Shown here: positions 35,893 to 47,141 of the stretch, in pieces
Position numbering within the stretch: the first letter of the stretch is position 1
Layout of the letters: each line of letters opens with the position of its first letter
Source: Allolobophora icterica
Lineage: Eukaryota > Annelida > Clitellata > Crassiclitellata > Lumbricidae
Direction of reading: 5' to 3'
Length of the DNA: 64,000 nucleotides
Assembly (NCBI GenBank): GCA_963556255.1
Contig: OY744613.1
Location: 52,485,949 to 52,549,948, forward strand
Position numbers and translations under genes: made by a program
Notes under the pieces: generated by a model
The model's database searches: none
What the model was told of the DNA's origin: nothing
What the model saw: the letters and a program-made list of their open reading frames with translations, nothing else

Positions 35893-35920
35893 TTTGAGAA
35901 CACTTTCCTTCCAAACAGAA

Positions 35921-36082
<162 letters not shown>

Positions 36083-36154
36083 GATAAAACATCCAGGGAA
36101 CGAACATTTGGTGGGTGTTACACAGTACTGAGTAGTCCTGTGGGATCAGTGTAT

Positions 36155-36460
36155 TATATTGTATTGTATTGTATTTCAAAACTTATAAAGTCCTCTAATC
36201 AGTGCCAACCAATCAGAGGAGCTCCCAGTGCGATAGTCCTCGGGATTAAAGGCTAGGTTTAAGACAACGAAAAGCTGTGGCAGGACCACCAGATAGTATT
36301 GAAGCTCGGACCACAATGATTAAGGGCCAACACTAACAAAGGAGTGAGACTGGGCCATCGCCTTTCTCACTCTGGGAACAAAGTAGTGAAGTCGATCAGA
36401 AGAACGTAGAGGCGAAGGGAGCCAGCTGAGGCGGGAAGATGTAATGAGCCACAGATGTAT
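36155..36460 (-). pseudogene. LINE 3' end
   Basis: An (AATAC)n tail at 36155-36175 and a UTR with ggactttataagttttg. Minus-strand remains correspond to the AMAQSHSF..VGPS / GAPLIGWH-type C-terminus seen at 15.6 kb. It is decayed. Confidence 0.55.
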
Positions 36461-37540
36461 TTAGAAGCAAGTCCAGGTAAGATGTGTATGCATGTTTTAC
36501 AGTGTGTACATGTATGTTGCTAAGGTTGCTTTGGTTTGTGATGGGGATGAGTATGTCAGCCTCGCGAAGACTCGGTTTCTTACGAGGAGAGGTCAATGCA
36601 ATATCAAGTGAATTTTCAGAGGTTGCTGTCGAGATATGGGTTTCTGGAATGGATAGGGCCTACTGGTTGGTTGTACTGAATAGTCCGATGGGTGTAAAGT
36701 GAGTCATTTCCGGTAACATGTCACATTCACTAATTGAAGAGGCAACAAATTTTTTTGAAAATTACATTGATTTTTGTTTGGAGCAAATCTTTAATATTTC
36801 TATTTCACAAATATATATTTGGTATTGCACTAATATGTAAAATTATGAAGTTTTTAGCAGAAAAAATAGCCCTACTAAAATGTTTGTCCACTCCGTTACT
36901 CCGTTACCAAAACACATATGAGCTATTTATATATAGTAGACAGCTTCCTACTGCTTAGTTTGACATGCCAAGATGTTTTTAGTATTAATGTTTATAAAAT
37001 AAATATAAAAGAAATTAAAATACTAATGATTATTTAATTCCATCACATTTTTTATTTTGTTAAGAAATTCCACTCCGTTACCGAAAGAAAAATAGGGGAT
37101 CTAATCAATGTAAAGTTGAGTGTATTTTTTTGCCAAATAACAAAATAAAAATCACCCGAGCCAATCATTCCCAGTGATCAAATGAACAAAAAACATTAAA
37201 ATATTTATGATGTTGTCTTAAAAATTTGCTCAAAGCATCAAAATTACATAAAAAATCACCATAAAAAGTTCCGCTCTGTTACTACCTGTCGAGAATTGAG
37301 CACATAATGTGAAAAGTGAACTTTAAAAGAAACAGTCTGCCGAAAAATTTGTTAATTAAAAATGTCATATATTGTTAAATAAGTTGTATTAGAAATGATA
37401 ATTTAAGTAGACGACTTATCCTCACAATGGAATAAATGTTAGTACCTCAAGGGTAACAGTTATGGTATCTGAGTGGACAGTTAACGGAGTGGACAAATTG
37501 TGTATCAACACGGGAAACATATCAGAAATTAGCAAATAGC

Positions 37541-37704
37541 GGACCTGTTCTACTGTTATGAGCATAACCTTTTGCCTGACTCCTTCGCTAATTATTTCTT
37601 AAAGGCATCGATTATACACAGCCACGACACCAGGGGAGCATCATCATATAGGTCAATTAAAACCCGTACTAATATCAGAACTTTCAATGTTAAATCAGTG
37701 GGAC
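37541..37704 (+). pseudogene. LINE fragment (type A)
   Basis: It reads YEHNLLPDSFANYFLKASII, HSHDTRGASSYRS and KTRTNIRTFNVKSVGP, parallel to the C-terminal part of the LINE at 30.6-31.4 kb. It is cut at 37704 by the type B LINE. Confidence 0.7.
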
Positions 37705-38594
37705 CATTGGCTGCTGCTGCTGCTGCAGTTCGAGAGATCGCCCGAGTGGTGGGGAATTTGGAGGCCTGGATGTCCTCAAACCGTCTACGGTTAAACCCGG
37801 CAAAGACCCAAAATATCTGGTTTGGTACGCGCCAACAGCTTGCAAAAATTAACCTTGAGGGTCTGGCACTTGAATTTCCCTGGGTTTCCTTTGCCTCCTC
37901 AGTACGGGATCTTGGTGTAATTCTGGATCAAGAGCTCACATTCATGCGACATATTAATTTGCTTTGTCGGGACTCTTATTATCAACTTCGTCAGTTAAGG
38001 GTAGTCTCCCGCACTCTGACGCAGGCAGCTGCTTCTACCCTAGTCCATGCGTTTGTGGTTTCCGGTCTGGACTACTGTAGCGCCCTTTACGCTGGCCTCC
38101 CAGCTGCCCGCCTTGGGTGTTTGGACCGGGTTTTGCGTGCAGCCGCACGTCTTATTGGTCGCATCCCCAGATTTGGCCAGGTTTCTCTTTATATGCGGGA
38201 TGTTCTGCGCTGGCTCCCTTTCCCGCTGCGGATCGCCTATAGGGTGCACTGGTTAGGCGTTGTCTAGAGGGACTTGCTCCCCCATACCTGCGGGAGTTGT
38301 GTCGCTCTACCTCGGGGGTCTTGCGGAGATCTGCTCTTCGCTCGGCTGACCAAGCCGAGCTATTGGTCCCCCGCACGCGGACAGCCATTATGCAGCGACG
38401 TTCTTTTTCGGTCGCTGGACCTGCAACCTGGAATGGCCTTCCTGTTGCACTTCGCCTGGTCCCTATGACTCACTCTACCTTGTTTCTTGCAAACTTAAAA
38501 ACTTCTCTCTTTAGCCGTGGTTGGACTAGGAGCGCTCCTGAGTAGATAACCTTGAAGGGGCGCTATATAAAAGCTCATTAATAATAATAATATT
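37705..38594 (+). mobile_element. LINE, 5'-truncated (type B, CR1-like)
   Basis: It starts in AVREIARVVGNLEAWMSSNR (37728 on), then SSVRDLGVILDQELTFMRHI, HAFVVSGLDYCSALYAGLP and LDRVLRAAARLIGRIPRF. A 4-bp loss near 38242, compared with the copy at 55.7 kb, shifts the frame. The C-terminus then reads RRSFSVAGPATWNGLPVALR and SRGWTRSAPE*. The UTR has ggggcgctatataaaagc and a (TAA)n tail. It is nearly identical to 55685-56254. Confidence 0.88.
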
Positions 38595-39422
38595 ATCTCT
38601 CATGCGTCCACATTAATCGTCGGTACACTCATTATAATTATAGCTTATATTATTGTTATATTAACAAATTTATTTTAATTAAATTTATTCATAATCATTG
38701 CAAAGATGCAGTAACGGAGTGGATGTATAATAAAAAAAGACTTCAGGTACGTAATAAATGAAAATTTGTAAGAAATTTTGTCTTAGCATTCAGATCTTGT
38801 ATTAAGACATACTTACTTACATAGATCTTCACAGAAGAGATGTGTTAAGTTGCGAGACCAAAGAACTGAACGGGTTGTGAGATACGAGATAATTTTTACA
38901 TGTTTACGGAGCGGACATAATTTTCAGGCGACAAGTTAAAATATATTTTTAAAAATTATACTGTAGATCCGGTTCACCAAGTTGTATTTAGAAATATACA
39001 ATTATGTCTGTTATAAAAGAAACATATATATTTTTTGGTTTAATGCAAATCATTTTGAAATTGTAGACGAAAGCAATATGTACTATAGCCTAGGGACGGT
39101 AACGGAGTGGAACATTTTAAATTCAAAAGAAATTTTAATAAATTATTTTATTGCTCTGAATTACTTTCAAAGGTCTTAAATTGTTGACTGATCAATAACG
39201 TTTTAATGTAATCACTTAGCATGATCAGACTAGGTATAGTTTTCTGAGAAATGACCGGGTACAGCCGTATTTCCAATTTAGCCATATACCGGAAAATGCC
39301 TCATGTTGGTTTAGGGGCTTAGGGCATGTGGCTCAGGTGTATGGCGCCTATTTTATATATGCCGATGTAATAAATTTTCCAGTGTGAATACGAATAGGGG
39401 CCTATGTATTCTATCTTGAATG

Positions 39423-39665
39423 CAGTGCTTTTTTTCAGCCGGAACGCGCCGGAACGGCGTTCCCGCACCTTTTTAAGCTACTAAAAATAATTTTTTATTT
39501 TAATAATAGAAACAATAATTTAGTTATTTTAATTTAATTTCAGTGTTTTGAACTGTTTTCAGTGTTTACTGAGACCCCTCCCAACCCCCAACCCCGTTTT
39601 TCTCGGAATTTTAGCCCGCCCATAATTGTTCCGTTCCGGAACCTTTTTCCCAGAAAAAAGCACTG
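39423..39665. mobile_element. hAT-like MITE (copy 1)
   Basis: The ends are cagtgctttttttcagccgg and inverted cagtgcttttttctggg. The body includes ccggaacggcgttcc and gttccgttccggaacc. The inverse-oriented relative is at 49272-49492. The flanks share atgtattctatcttga at a few bases' distance on both sides rather than a clean 8-bp duplication. Confidence 0.7.
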
Positions 39666-39845
39666 CCAAGTTGAATGTATTCTATCTTGACAGACATTTT
39701 AGGTAGGCCCATACGTGTAATTTACGGGGGTAGCAGAGGTACCCGTACCCCCACTTTTTAACCATTGTTTTTCCCCATTATTAGTTGATCTGAGGAGGCC
39801 CTCAAGATTAAAAATAATAACTGAACATTGTGATATCTGAGCATT

Positions 39846-39895
39846 GTGATCACCACCACCACCACCACCACCGCCACCACCACCACCGCCGCCAC

Positions 39896-39939
<44 letters not shown>

Positions 39940-39940
39940 A
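39846..39940. repeat. (CAC)n and (ATC)n microsatellite
   Basis: Compound trinucleotide repeat. The poly-Asp and poly-Gly frames across it are artefacts. Confidence 0.95.
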
Positions 39941-39944
39941 GCAT

Positions 39945-40702
39945 AGTTATTATTATGCTTGTAATAGATTTAAAGCAGATAGGTTTCGCTCAAATAAGAG
40001 CGGAACCTATCCTTCACCGTTATGAGCGCAATCTACTACCTTCCTCATTCATGGGATACTTCACTCTCACATCACAAATTCACGACCATTTTACTAGGAA
40101 AGCCATTTCTTATCGACCAGAAAAAGCGCGCACTAACACGCGAGAATTTTGCATTAGAACAGCTGGACCACTACTTTGGGATACCATTCCATTAATAAAT
40201 CCGCTCCTCTTCTACTCGATATCAGTTTTAAAAAAACGTTTACGGTAATTTATTATGCACTCCTGGAATTCGCCTTGACTAGACTACTCCTCTTATAAGT
40301 TCTGTCATAATTTGGGCGCGCCAGCTACGCGCACTGGCCCTTGAGTTCCTTAGTTACGGTTTAGGTAAGATTAGTTAAGCTTTGTTTCATTTCCTCCTAC
40401 TTCTCCGAGCACCCCTATCCCATTTAATGCCCGGACTATTCTTATCATGTTCTAGTCGCGTCGGGAAGGATTACTTATAATATGCCATACAATGAATTAT
40501 GTTACTTGGCCTGTCGGGTGTCCCCGATTAGCGGGATAATTATCCCTTTGGGGCCACCCATTGCTTCCATCACCGACTGTTCTCTCTCACCTTATTTAAT
40601 GAAGCAGTAATAAATGTACCTGAATTGTTATTTTTATGTAATTTTACTGATTGGTTGCAATAAAAAATATTGATTGATTGATTAATTGATTGATTGATTG
40701 GA
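39945..40702 (+). pseudogene. LINE 3' end (type A)
   Basis: An open frame to 40248 reads IRAEPILHRYERNLLPSSFM, TRKAISYRPEKARTNTREF and GPLLWDTIP, the type A C-terminus. The UTR has ttagcgggataattatccct, and the tail is (ATTG)n at about 40665-40702. Confidence 0.8.
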
Positions 40703-40792
40703 TGGGTGGGTGGAAGGGGTGAAGGCAGAGAGGGACAACCCCTCTGCCATGACCTAGCGTTCGTGTTAGCTCTCATTGTAAAAACCCGGAGC

Positions 40793-40794
<2 letters not shown>

Positions 40795-40876
<82 letters not shown>
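40795..40876. repeat. (TCA)n microsatellite
   Basis: About 27 units. Confidence 0.97.
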
Positions 40877-41205
40877 GTTCCTTACGCTAGCCGTTTGACG
40901 GCGATTGGTACGAAAGTGTCCTTGGACATTTGTCAAGTCTACTGTCCCCCCTAGTGTAAGTCCAAGTGATGTTGTGGCCTGTTATGTTATCTATCCAGGG
41001 TGTCACTACAAGTGGTTCACGGACACATGGTTAACGGTAAATGGTTCACTACAAATGGTTAACTGACAAAAGTTTCACGATCTTTCAGCTTTTAGGCTGA
41101 TGTATGTTTTAATTGAGTTTATAGTTTGAGCTATATTTTCAACGATCTTCCAGCTTCTAGTTCGAGCCCTACTTTCATCGATCTTCCAGCTTCTAGTTTG
41201 AACTA

Positions 41206-41490
41206 TAATTTCATCGGGTGAAGGGGTGAAGGCAGAGGCACTTCTAGTTTAAGTTTAATCTGTGCACTTTACTTATTGTAACAACTTTATTACAAAATCA
41301 AGTCATGAGTGAATGAATGAAGACGCATAAATTTATTGAACTATAATTTCATCGGGTGAAGGGGTGAAGGCAGAGGCACTTCTAGTTTAAGTTTAATCTG
41401 TGCACTGTACTTATTGTAACAACTTTATTACAAATGCTATCAGAATAATCAAGTCATGAGTGAATGAATGAAGACGCATAAATTTATTGA
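41206..41490. repeat. Tandem duplication of about 135-150 bp
   Basis: actataatttcatcgggtga starts at 41206 and again at 41340. Both copies continue through cttctagtttaagtttaatc to acgcataaatttattga. The second copy has an extra tgctatcagaataa. Upstream (41060-41200), shorter repeats of cgatcttccagcttctag occur. Confidence 0.9.
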
Positions 41491-41499
41491 GCATCAAAG

Positions 41500-42260
41500 A
41501 TGACATAACGCTACTAGAACAAGCTACATGGGTTATAGAATCACGAGCAGCTAATTAGCGTCAGTAAGCTTTCTTGTAGACAATATGATTATCGAATTAC
41601 AATCGTATTTTTCCGGTAGGGTACATTTCTGCTGTGCTCGAAGGTTGTGTCCACTGCTGGAGCGGGGAGGGAGGATATACCATGAGTGTCATGGTATAAG
41701 CTTATCATTCTGTATATGTTATTCAGGCAATTCAAAGAAAAGTCATAGAAAAGGAAAGGAGCAACAAAGATAAGTTTAGGGATTTTGGAATCCGGTCATA
41801 CAGCTTTCTTACAAATAGCATCTCACTCGGAGCTACCATTTAGACGCAGTTGAAGGAGAAATCAGCATTAGGCCTACTGTATAAAATTCTGTTCTCCGAT
41901 AGCCCTGATAAGGTGCGAGACAGTCTGGCGAAATTTTCATATTATAAATCTTCCAGAACTCAGTGTTTTAGTGGTAATTTTCAGACTCCGTTGCTCTAGA
42001 AGACTACAACCTTTTCCGATAGATTCGTAACCCAATGACACACCGTTTCCCCTAATAATTTGACCAACAAGCCTACAATTATTCATTAAACAAAACAGCA
42101 GATTTGACTATAATATACACGTAAAAGCTGTGATTAATTTTGTCGTTAAGCATTGTAATAGCCATAGTATTTTAAGTTTTATCAGAAAAAGCACAAGTGT
42201 TGTTTCCTCTTATGCCAACGTCTCTGACCGTCGCCGGTCTTTGCTGAATAATTGTAAAAA
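41500..42260. other. No supported gene
   Basis: Nothing recognisable in either strand. Confidence 0.5.
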
Positions 42261-42271
42261 AGTATAACATA

Positions 42272-42425
42272 ATTTGACACTTGACACTTGACACTTGTTT
42301 ATTTGGTAACCAAACTTTTACAGTTAAAGCAGAAACATGCATTATTATTATATTCCAAAGTTTGGCTACACAGGAGGCCCAAAAGGGGTCAAATGACCCC
42401 GCTACAAGGGCCACCTGGGTAGTAG
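42272..42425 (-). pseudogene. LINE 3' UTR (type A)
   Basis: A (ACTTGAC)n tail at 42272-42298 and, on the minus strand, ggtggcccttgtagcggggt with ccttttgggcctcc, the type A UTR motif. The matching ORF end is 1 kb upstream at 43435-43560, so something is inserted between. Confidence 0.65.
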
Positions 42426-42654
42426 TACAGTAAGTGGAAGGCAGTCAATAATCCATCATTCTTAACTCAGTACTTAATTAAAGCCTGTAAGTATAATTAT
42501 CGTTGTACAATGTTTTCACTGTTCATAACAACAACTTAACTAACGCCAAGATAACATAACCTGTGATCAATCATGTGAACGTTTATAATAATTCCGCGGA
42601 TTAAACTTTTAGAGAAAACTTCAGCTTATTCATGAGCAGTCACCTAAATACATA

Positions 42655-42905
42655 CTTTCATGCCAAATTAGCCCACAAGCATATATGCACACTTATACCC
42701 ACTTGCACCCAAGCGATACAACCTACTTATACACCTGAAAGCCCTTATACCTTTTCATAGCCCTACATATATGCATGCGTGTCAACAACATACATACACA
42801 TTCACATACATACACACAACACGCATACAAACACTTAACAAACATACATAGATACATACAGATTAGCACATGTCCACACACCATCCCATATACATACATA
42901 CTCAA
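42655..42905. repeat. Imperfect (TACA)n region
   Basis: Scattered acatacata and cacaca units. It lies between the two halves of the minus-strand LINE. Confidence 0.6.
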
Positions 42906-43434
42906 ATACCAAATTGATTACACAATCTGCAGAGGAGTAAATTAACCCTTCTGTAAAAAACATTAATTCATAAAATGTGACGTGACAGTACATCCGTATG
43001 ATGTATTGTATAGTGCATTTAATATGCAATAAGATAGAGGTTACCCAATGAAACCCTTAAGAGATTATCTAATACAGTTGAGAAGTAAAATACTTCATTG
43101 TAATTGAAAAATAGTTCACATCAATGCATCTCTAAATTAGGTAATATCCATGCATTCACAGTAGGCTACATCATTGCGACAACACAATCATTAAACCAGC
43201 TATACAATTTTAAAAAAATAAACAATGCATCAATGGTGCATGTTACATCAATGCCTCAACAGAGCAGGTTTCACAGAGTGACTATGAATCAGATACTCCT
43301 TTGCACTATAGGAGAGACTACTAACTAGGCTACAGTGTAGCAGATTACACATATAATAATAAGCGAAGGCAGTGTTACTCCGATAACTATAGCGGTCACC
43401 GGCATTTTAAGAAGCAAATCCCAACAACCAAATC

Positions 43435-43610
43435 AAATTGGATCAGAATTTTGAGCTATCAACCAGGAGTGAACTTTTCTTTTAAATGAGTGTAAATTGG
43501 AGACAATACGGATCTAATCAGGTAGTGCATTCCAAGCTGAAGGACCTGTGATTCTGATCTAATAATGACTTTGCATAGGCTAAATAGTAATTTTATGCAG
43601 ACATTTTATA
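43435..43610 (-). pseudogene. LINE ORF2 C-terminus
   Basis: The minus-strand frame gives IRITGPSAWNALPD then, past a stop, IRIVSNLHSFKRKVHSWLIA, the terminal motif of type A-like ORF2. Confidence 0.65.
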
Positions 43611-43669
43611 AAAAAATAAAGTTTAAAGCATTGGGTGTAACTTATAAAATTCATCATCAATGAATCATG

Positions 43670-44113
43670 TCAGTAAACAAGATATTTGCCTGGTTTCTGT
43701 GACGGACGCTGCGTGAAACTGTTAACTGTATTCTGAAATGCTGTTGACTGTTTATTGGATATCGCAGTATCAACGTTTGACCCTCCGTCGTCGCTTCGCT
43801 TAGCAGGGTCTGGTCCTGGTACCACATTGTTGGGATTCCACGAGATAGAAGCGTGAAGTAGCACACCGTCATTTGTTCTTGGAACTCGATTGGCCATTGC
43901 ACTTATAACCAGAGGTTTAATATGCGGCTGATTTATGTGGTTGGTAACTTCTTGCTGTAAACCTGCTGTGTTTGTGCTTACAGTCTGTATAATTTGGTTA
44001 TTTGGCACTACGTGGTGAAGAGTAACAGCGCCTGCTCCACTAACAGTCTGCGTAGTGCCGTTTGGGTATCTTATTGTGTACTGATTGTGCGTAGTCTTCG
44101 TCTTTATCGACGC
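43670..44113 (-). CDS. Last exon of an unrecognised spliced gene in the 44-48 kb cluster
   Basis: 147 codons, open from a strong acceptor (tgtttaaattgtgttttag, ending 44114) to the stop at 43670. It begins ASIKTKTTHNQYTIRYPNGT, continues with Gln/Asn/Thr-rich sequence (SGAGAVTLHHVVPNNQIIQT, NHINQPHIKPLVIS) and ends KPGKYLVY. It has no membrane segment or known motif. It joins in phase 0 to the donor AAG|gtaaca at 45353. The intron contains a foldback element. It is not recognised. Confidence 0.55.
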   Translation of the reverse strand, partial: ASIKTKTTHNQYTIRYPNGTTQTVSGAGAVTLHHVVPNNQIIQTVSTNTAGLQQEVTNHINQPHIKPLVISAMANRVPRTNDGVLLHASISWNPNNVVPGPDPAKRSDDGGSNVDTAISNKQSTAFQNTVNSFTQRPSQKPGKYLVY

Positions 44114-44237
44114 CTAAAACACAATTTAAACAAATTCAGTAAAATACTTATCGCAACAGATTCGACGAATTTTATCACAAATTATACTATCGTATAACGA
44201 AGGTCGAACAGTAAATTTTAAGCTAGGAAAAAGACAG

Positions 44238-44655
44238 GGTAATCCTGGGTTTTAGCGTCGGAAATTATTTACATTGCATGAGCGATGAAAACGTTTCACA
44301 GTTAAACTCAAACAAGAAGTTGGAAGATTGATGAAAATATCAATGAAAGTAGAAGCCGGATGAACGATTAAAATGTTACATAATAAAAGTCAAACTAGAA
44401 GTTGGAATTGCGATGAAAATATATCGTTTTAGTGCCGATATTATTCGCGTGTATGACCGATGAAAACATTTTTAGTAAAACCCGAACTAGAAGTTGGAAG
44501 ATTGATGAAAATATTCACGTAAGTAGAAGCTGGATAATCGATTAAAATATAACTCAAACTAGAAGTTGGATGAACGACGATTATTTATTGTAAACTTATA
44601 TTGTATTAGAACGTTTCAATGAAAATAATTACCGACGCTAAAGCCCAGGATTACC
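44238..44655. mobile_element. Foldback element (second terminal type)
   Basis: Terminal inverted repeats of about 40 bp start ggtaatcctgggttttagcg, continue cgg(a/t)aattattt, and mirror at 44615-44655. The flanks aaagacag and aaacacag match at 7 of 8 positions. The core is a degenerate array of the same kind of unit (gatgaaaat, then actagaagttgga) as in the elements at 35.6 and 50.9 kb, although the termini are unrelated to theirs. Confidence 0.85.
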
Positions 44656-45104
44656 AAACACAGATAGACATTTTGCCTCGTAACGTATGCGATAAAAACA
44701 AACAAAATACGCAATCACAAGATACGTAGGCTAGGTATAAAATAATTAAGTGCTAGTATACCTACAACAATTATTAGCTGGGCATTTTGGACAAGGAAAC
44801 AAATTTTAATAAATACTTAAAATATCTTTTATGATTTAAAAATGCATCAGTTTTTCTTCTAAGTTCATTATTTAATCTTCAGTATACTTTTCTTTTGAAA
44901 CCTGTGGGCTAACCTTGCTTACTTAAAAAAGACAACAAAATTAAAGGTTATTCAATCTTTGTCTCCTGGATTATTTTCCCCCAAACTACGAAACTGAGGA
45001 AGGAAGGTTTTCAAAATCTATAAGTATGCTATATGCGATGATGTCTATAGTTGTTAATTATAAAAATAGTTTTTCAATGGCATGCTGGTTATCATCCTGG
45101 TTCA

Positions 45105-45192
45105 AACGCCAAGATGGATTTATAAGCTTCCACGGCCGTTTCTCTTATCAGTCTCTAGCAGTAAACAAGTCACTTGCGTGACAAACAATGAC
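45105..45192. repeat. Dispersed repeat, also at 52.1 and 52.25 kb
   Basis: gccaagatggattt, cacggccgtttctctt and caagtcacttgcgt appear here once and twice at 52070-52290, more than 80 percent identical by eye. Confidence 0.75.
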
Positions 45193-45352
45193 GGGAAGCA
45201 TTATGATGATAAAAGCAAGCCAAAATGTCAGAAATACAGGTCATTGGAAATTAGTTTAAAATTAAAGATGACTCTTATGACTTGCTAGACAATATCTAAA
45301 AGTAGTTATTTTTACTTCGTTTATAAAGATGATCACTGTTTGTCAATGTTAC

Positions 45353-45505
45353 CTTAAATTGTCTATCATGAGGTTCACCACGCTTCCTTTGAGAGTTGAC
45401 CGAGTTCAGAAGATCAGTAATGTCGGCACTCTGAACTACTAATAAGCCCGTCGTTGGATTCTGTGTTATTGCACCAGCAGCGAAGAGGAAGCTTGTACTC
45501 ATCAT
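45353..45505 (-). CDS. Upstream exon joined to 43670-44113
   Basis: The minus-strand frame SFLFAAGAITQNPTTGLLVV, SADITDLLNSVNSQRKRG and HDRQFK ends at a good donor (TTTAAG|gtaaca). Its upstream limit is unclear: the frame overlaps the end of the ORF at 45414-45716 with a one-base shift just after DDEYK, which looks like a deletion joining two parts of a longer protein. Confidence 0.45.
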
Positions 45506-45937
45506 CGCTAAGAGCAGTATCCTCCAGAGCCCTAGAAATATAGTTGTGCACCATGTTTAGCTTACTTTTCGCTAAAATACGAATCTCGTCGTGTTTTGAA
45601 GCTTTAGTCACAAAATTTCGACTAACAACATTCCCAAAAATATCCAAGAAACTTGTTCCTATGGCAAAAACCTCTAGAACAATACCAAGAACAAAACCAA
45701 TACCAGTGGCTGACATAGCTAACCACCCACCCCAGTCCCAAGACTCACCATAGCAAGGCCGGCCGAAGTCCCATTAGCCACATCCACAACCCTCTTATAT
45801 TTCTTACAGAGTTGTCCACGACTTATCGCCTCAGACCTGAGAAAGGCTTCTATTTCACCAATCTTCTGCAGGCGGAATGTTTGCGACGTCGTGTCTGACG
45901 AAATTGTTGGCTCCGTAAGCGTTGGGTACAAAGACAT
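45414..45937 (-). pseudogene. Helical protein beginning MSLYPTL, frameshifted
   Basis: From the ATG at 45937: MSLYPTLTEPTI, then TFRLQKIGEIEAFLRSEAIS and KKYKRVVDVANG. A one-base frameshift at about 45717 leads to a hydrophobic Gly/Val-rich stretch (GIGFVLGIVLEVFAIGTSFL), then KASKHDEIRILAKSKLNMVH and SRALEDTALSDDEYK. The pattern is coiled coil, two hydrophobic segments, then a helix with KHD.I..LA.SKLN. I recall high-copy proteins of this pattern from cnidarian, mollusc and echinoderm genomes, but I cannot name the family. It may be a mobile-element or virus-derived protein. Confidence 0.5.
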
Positions 45938-45971
45938 GGTTTTTATAGTTGCTCTATCAGCAACGTTACGT

Positions 45972-46166
45972 TTAAGTCGATAGATGAAGTACCTTCAGCG
46001 CCTCTCTTTTTTCTTCAATTCGAAAACTCGTTTGTCCTGGAATGAATATTGCCCTAGCTGCATCAAATTGTCCACTTGAAATGTCGACTGTACGATCGAT
46101 GCTTCCACCGGCAGCTGCCGGTGTTATAACGCGTACTGACGCATCACCGGTACTAACACCAAACAT
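45972..46166 (-). CDS. Small ORF of the cluster
   Basis: 64 codons starting at the ATG at 46166 (MFGVSTGDASVRVITPAAAG), ending 35 bp before the MSLYPTL start. It contains a short Ala/Gly segment and a charged C-terminus. It is unrecognised. Close, same-strand packing with its neighbours suggests a compact polycistron-like origin. Confidence 0.4.
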   Translation of the reverse strand: MFGVSTGDASVRVITPAAAGGSIDRTVDISSGQFDAARAIFIPGQTSFRIEEKREALKVLHLST

Positions 46167-46527
46167 TGTAAGCCTTCAGAATCAGCGGTCTAGTGAGACA
46201 GCTTCTGAAGTGCTGTGCAAAGTGATACAGGGATAGCGCCGCGGTTAAGTGAAGCGTTTGCCACGAACTCGTGTTCACAGTTTTGGTCGCTGTGTAGGCC
46301 TAAATATCGCGGCTGTAGTAATCATCCGACACGAAATCGATGTGGATTTGGGGAACCGCGGCTAACATATCTGCGGTTGGCTTAGGGATAGTACATCCCC
46401 AGTTGGTTAGTCAAACAAATCATCGAGGTTGTACTTATGCATATTTGTTTCTCCTTTTGTCGGAGATTACCCCGAATCTTGTAGTGTGAATCGGCCGTAC
46501 CTTTTCTATACCGTTTTGTCTCCAACT

Positions 46528-47110
46528 TTAAAATATGTGTGTATCTGGAAGTGTGATACCTCTGCTGCCCTTGTGAGGACCGATAGTCTGTAGAATTGCA
46601 GTGTTATAATCGACGGCAAACTCCCCCGCAAACTCAGGAAACGTGAAAGTGGTGTTCTGGAGGAGTGTAGAGGTGAGCACTCCGGAGGACCGCACACACC
46701 CACTAAACAACCAGCTTGCGTCCGGGGTACTTATTCCATCACCAATAACAGCTCTCACAGCTAGGCTAACCTTCCATATCCGCACGGGTGCAGGACATTC
46801 AATCTGTAACCAAGTCGCAAAACTATCGGTAGCAGTGGCGGCGCCAGGATTCCAGGTTTGGAGGGGCTAGAGCCCTACGCTGAATATTTAATTTTTTTGA
46901 TCTCTTTTTTTGTGCACGAAAAATGCGTTTAAAAAGCAAGGGGCAAGCACTTTGTAACGGCATGTAGATTATGCATTTTATATTTATAAATAATATATAT
47001 ATAAATTTATAAAATAATAATATAAATATATATAAATTTATAAATGGTCTTGGTCTTCTTGTATTGGTCTTATGTGCGTGGCCACCGACAGGTATTGGTT
47101 TACTAAATTC

Positions 47111-47141
<31 letters not shown>

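Larger units (their letters stand above)
36887..39111. repeat. Seven spaced copies of a 13-bp motif with an orientation switch
   Basis: tccactccgttac or close variants start at 36887, 37069 and 37270. The inverse form gtaacggagtgga starts at 37481, 38711, 38903 and 39099. Spacings are 182, 201, 211, 1230, 192 and 196 bp. The one long gap contains the nested LINEs (about 1.04 kb), which restores about 190 bp. The DNA between motifs is AT-rich and not visibly repeated. Confidence 0.75.

Noticed and set aside
38040..38545. Extra frames of 64-82 codons on both strands, repeated at 55583-56110
   Set aside because: Shadow frames of the type B LINE. Their presence at both loci only reflects the LINE duplication.
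39699..39944. Poly-Asp/poly-Gly ORF
   Set aside because: Read-through of the (CAC)n/(ATC)n microsatellite. The same applies to the poly-Ser frame at 40694-40954 and the poly-Tyr/Leu frames at 49415-49652.
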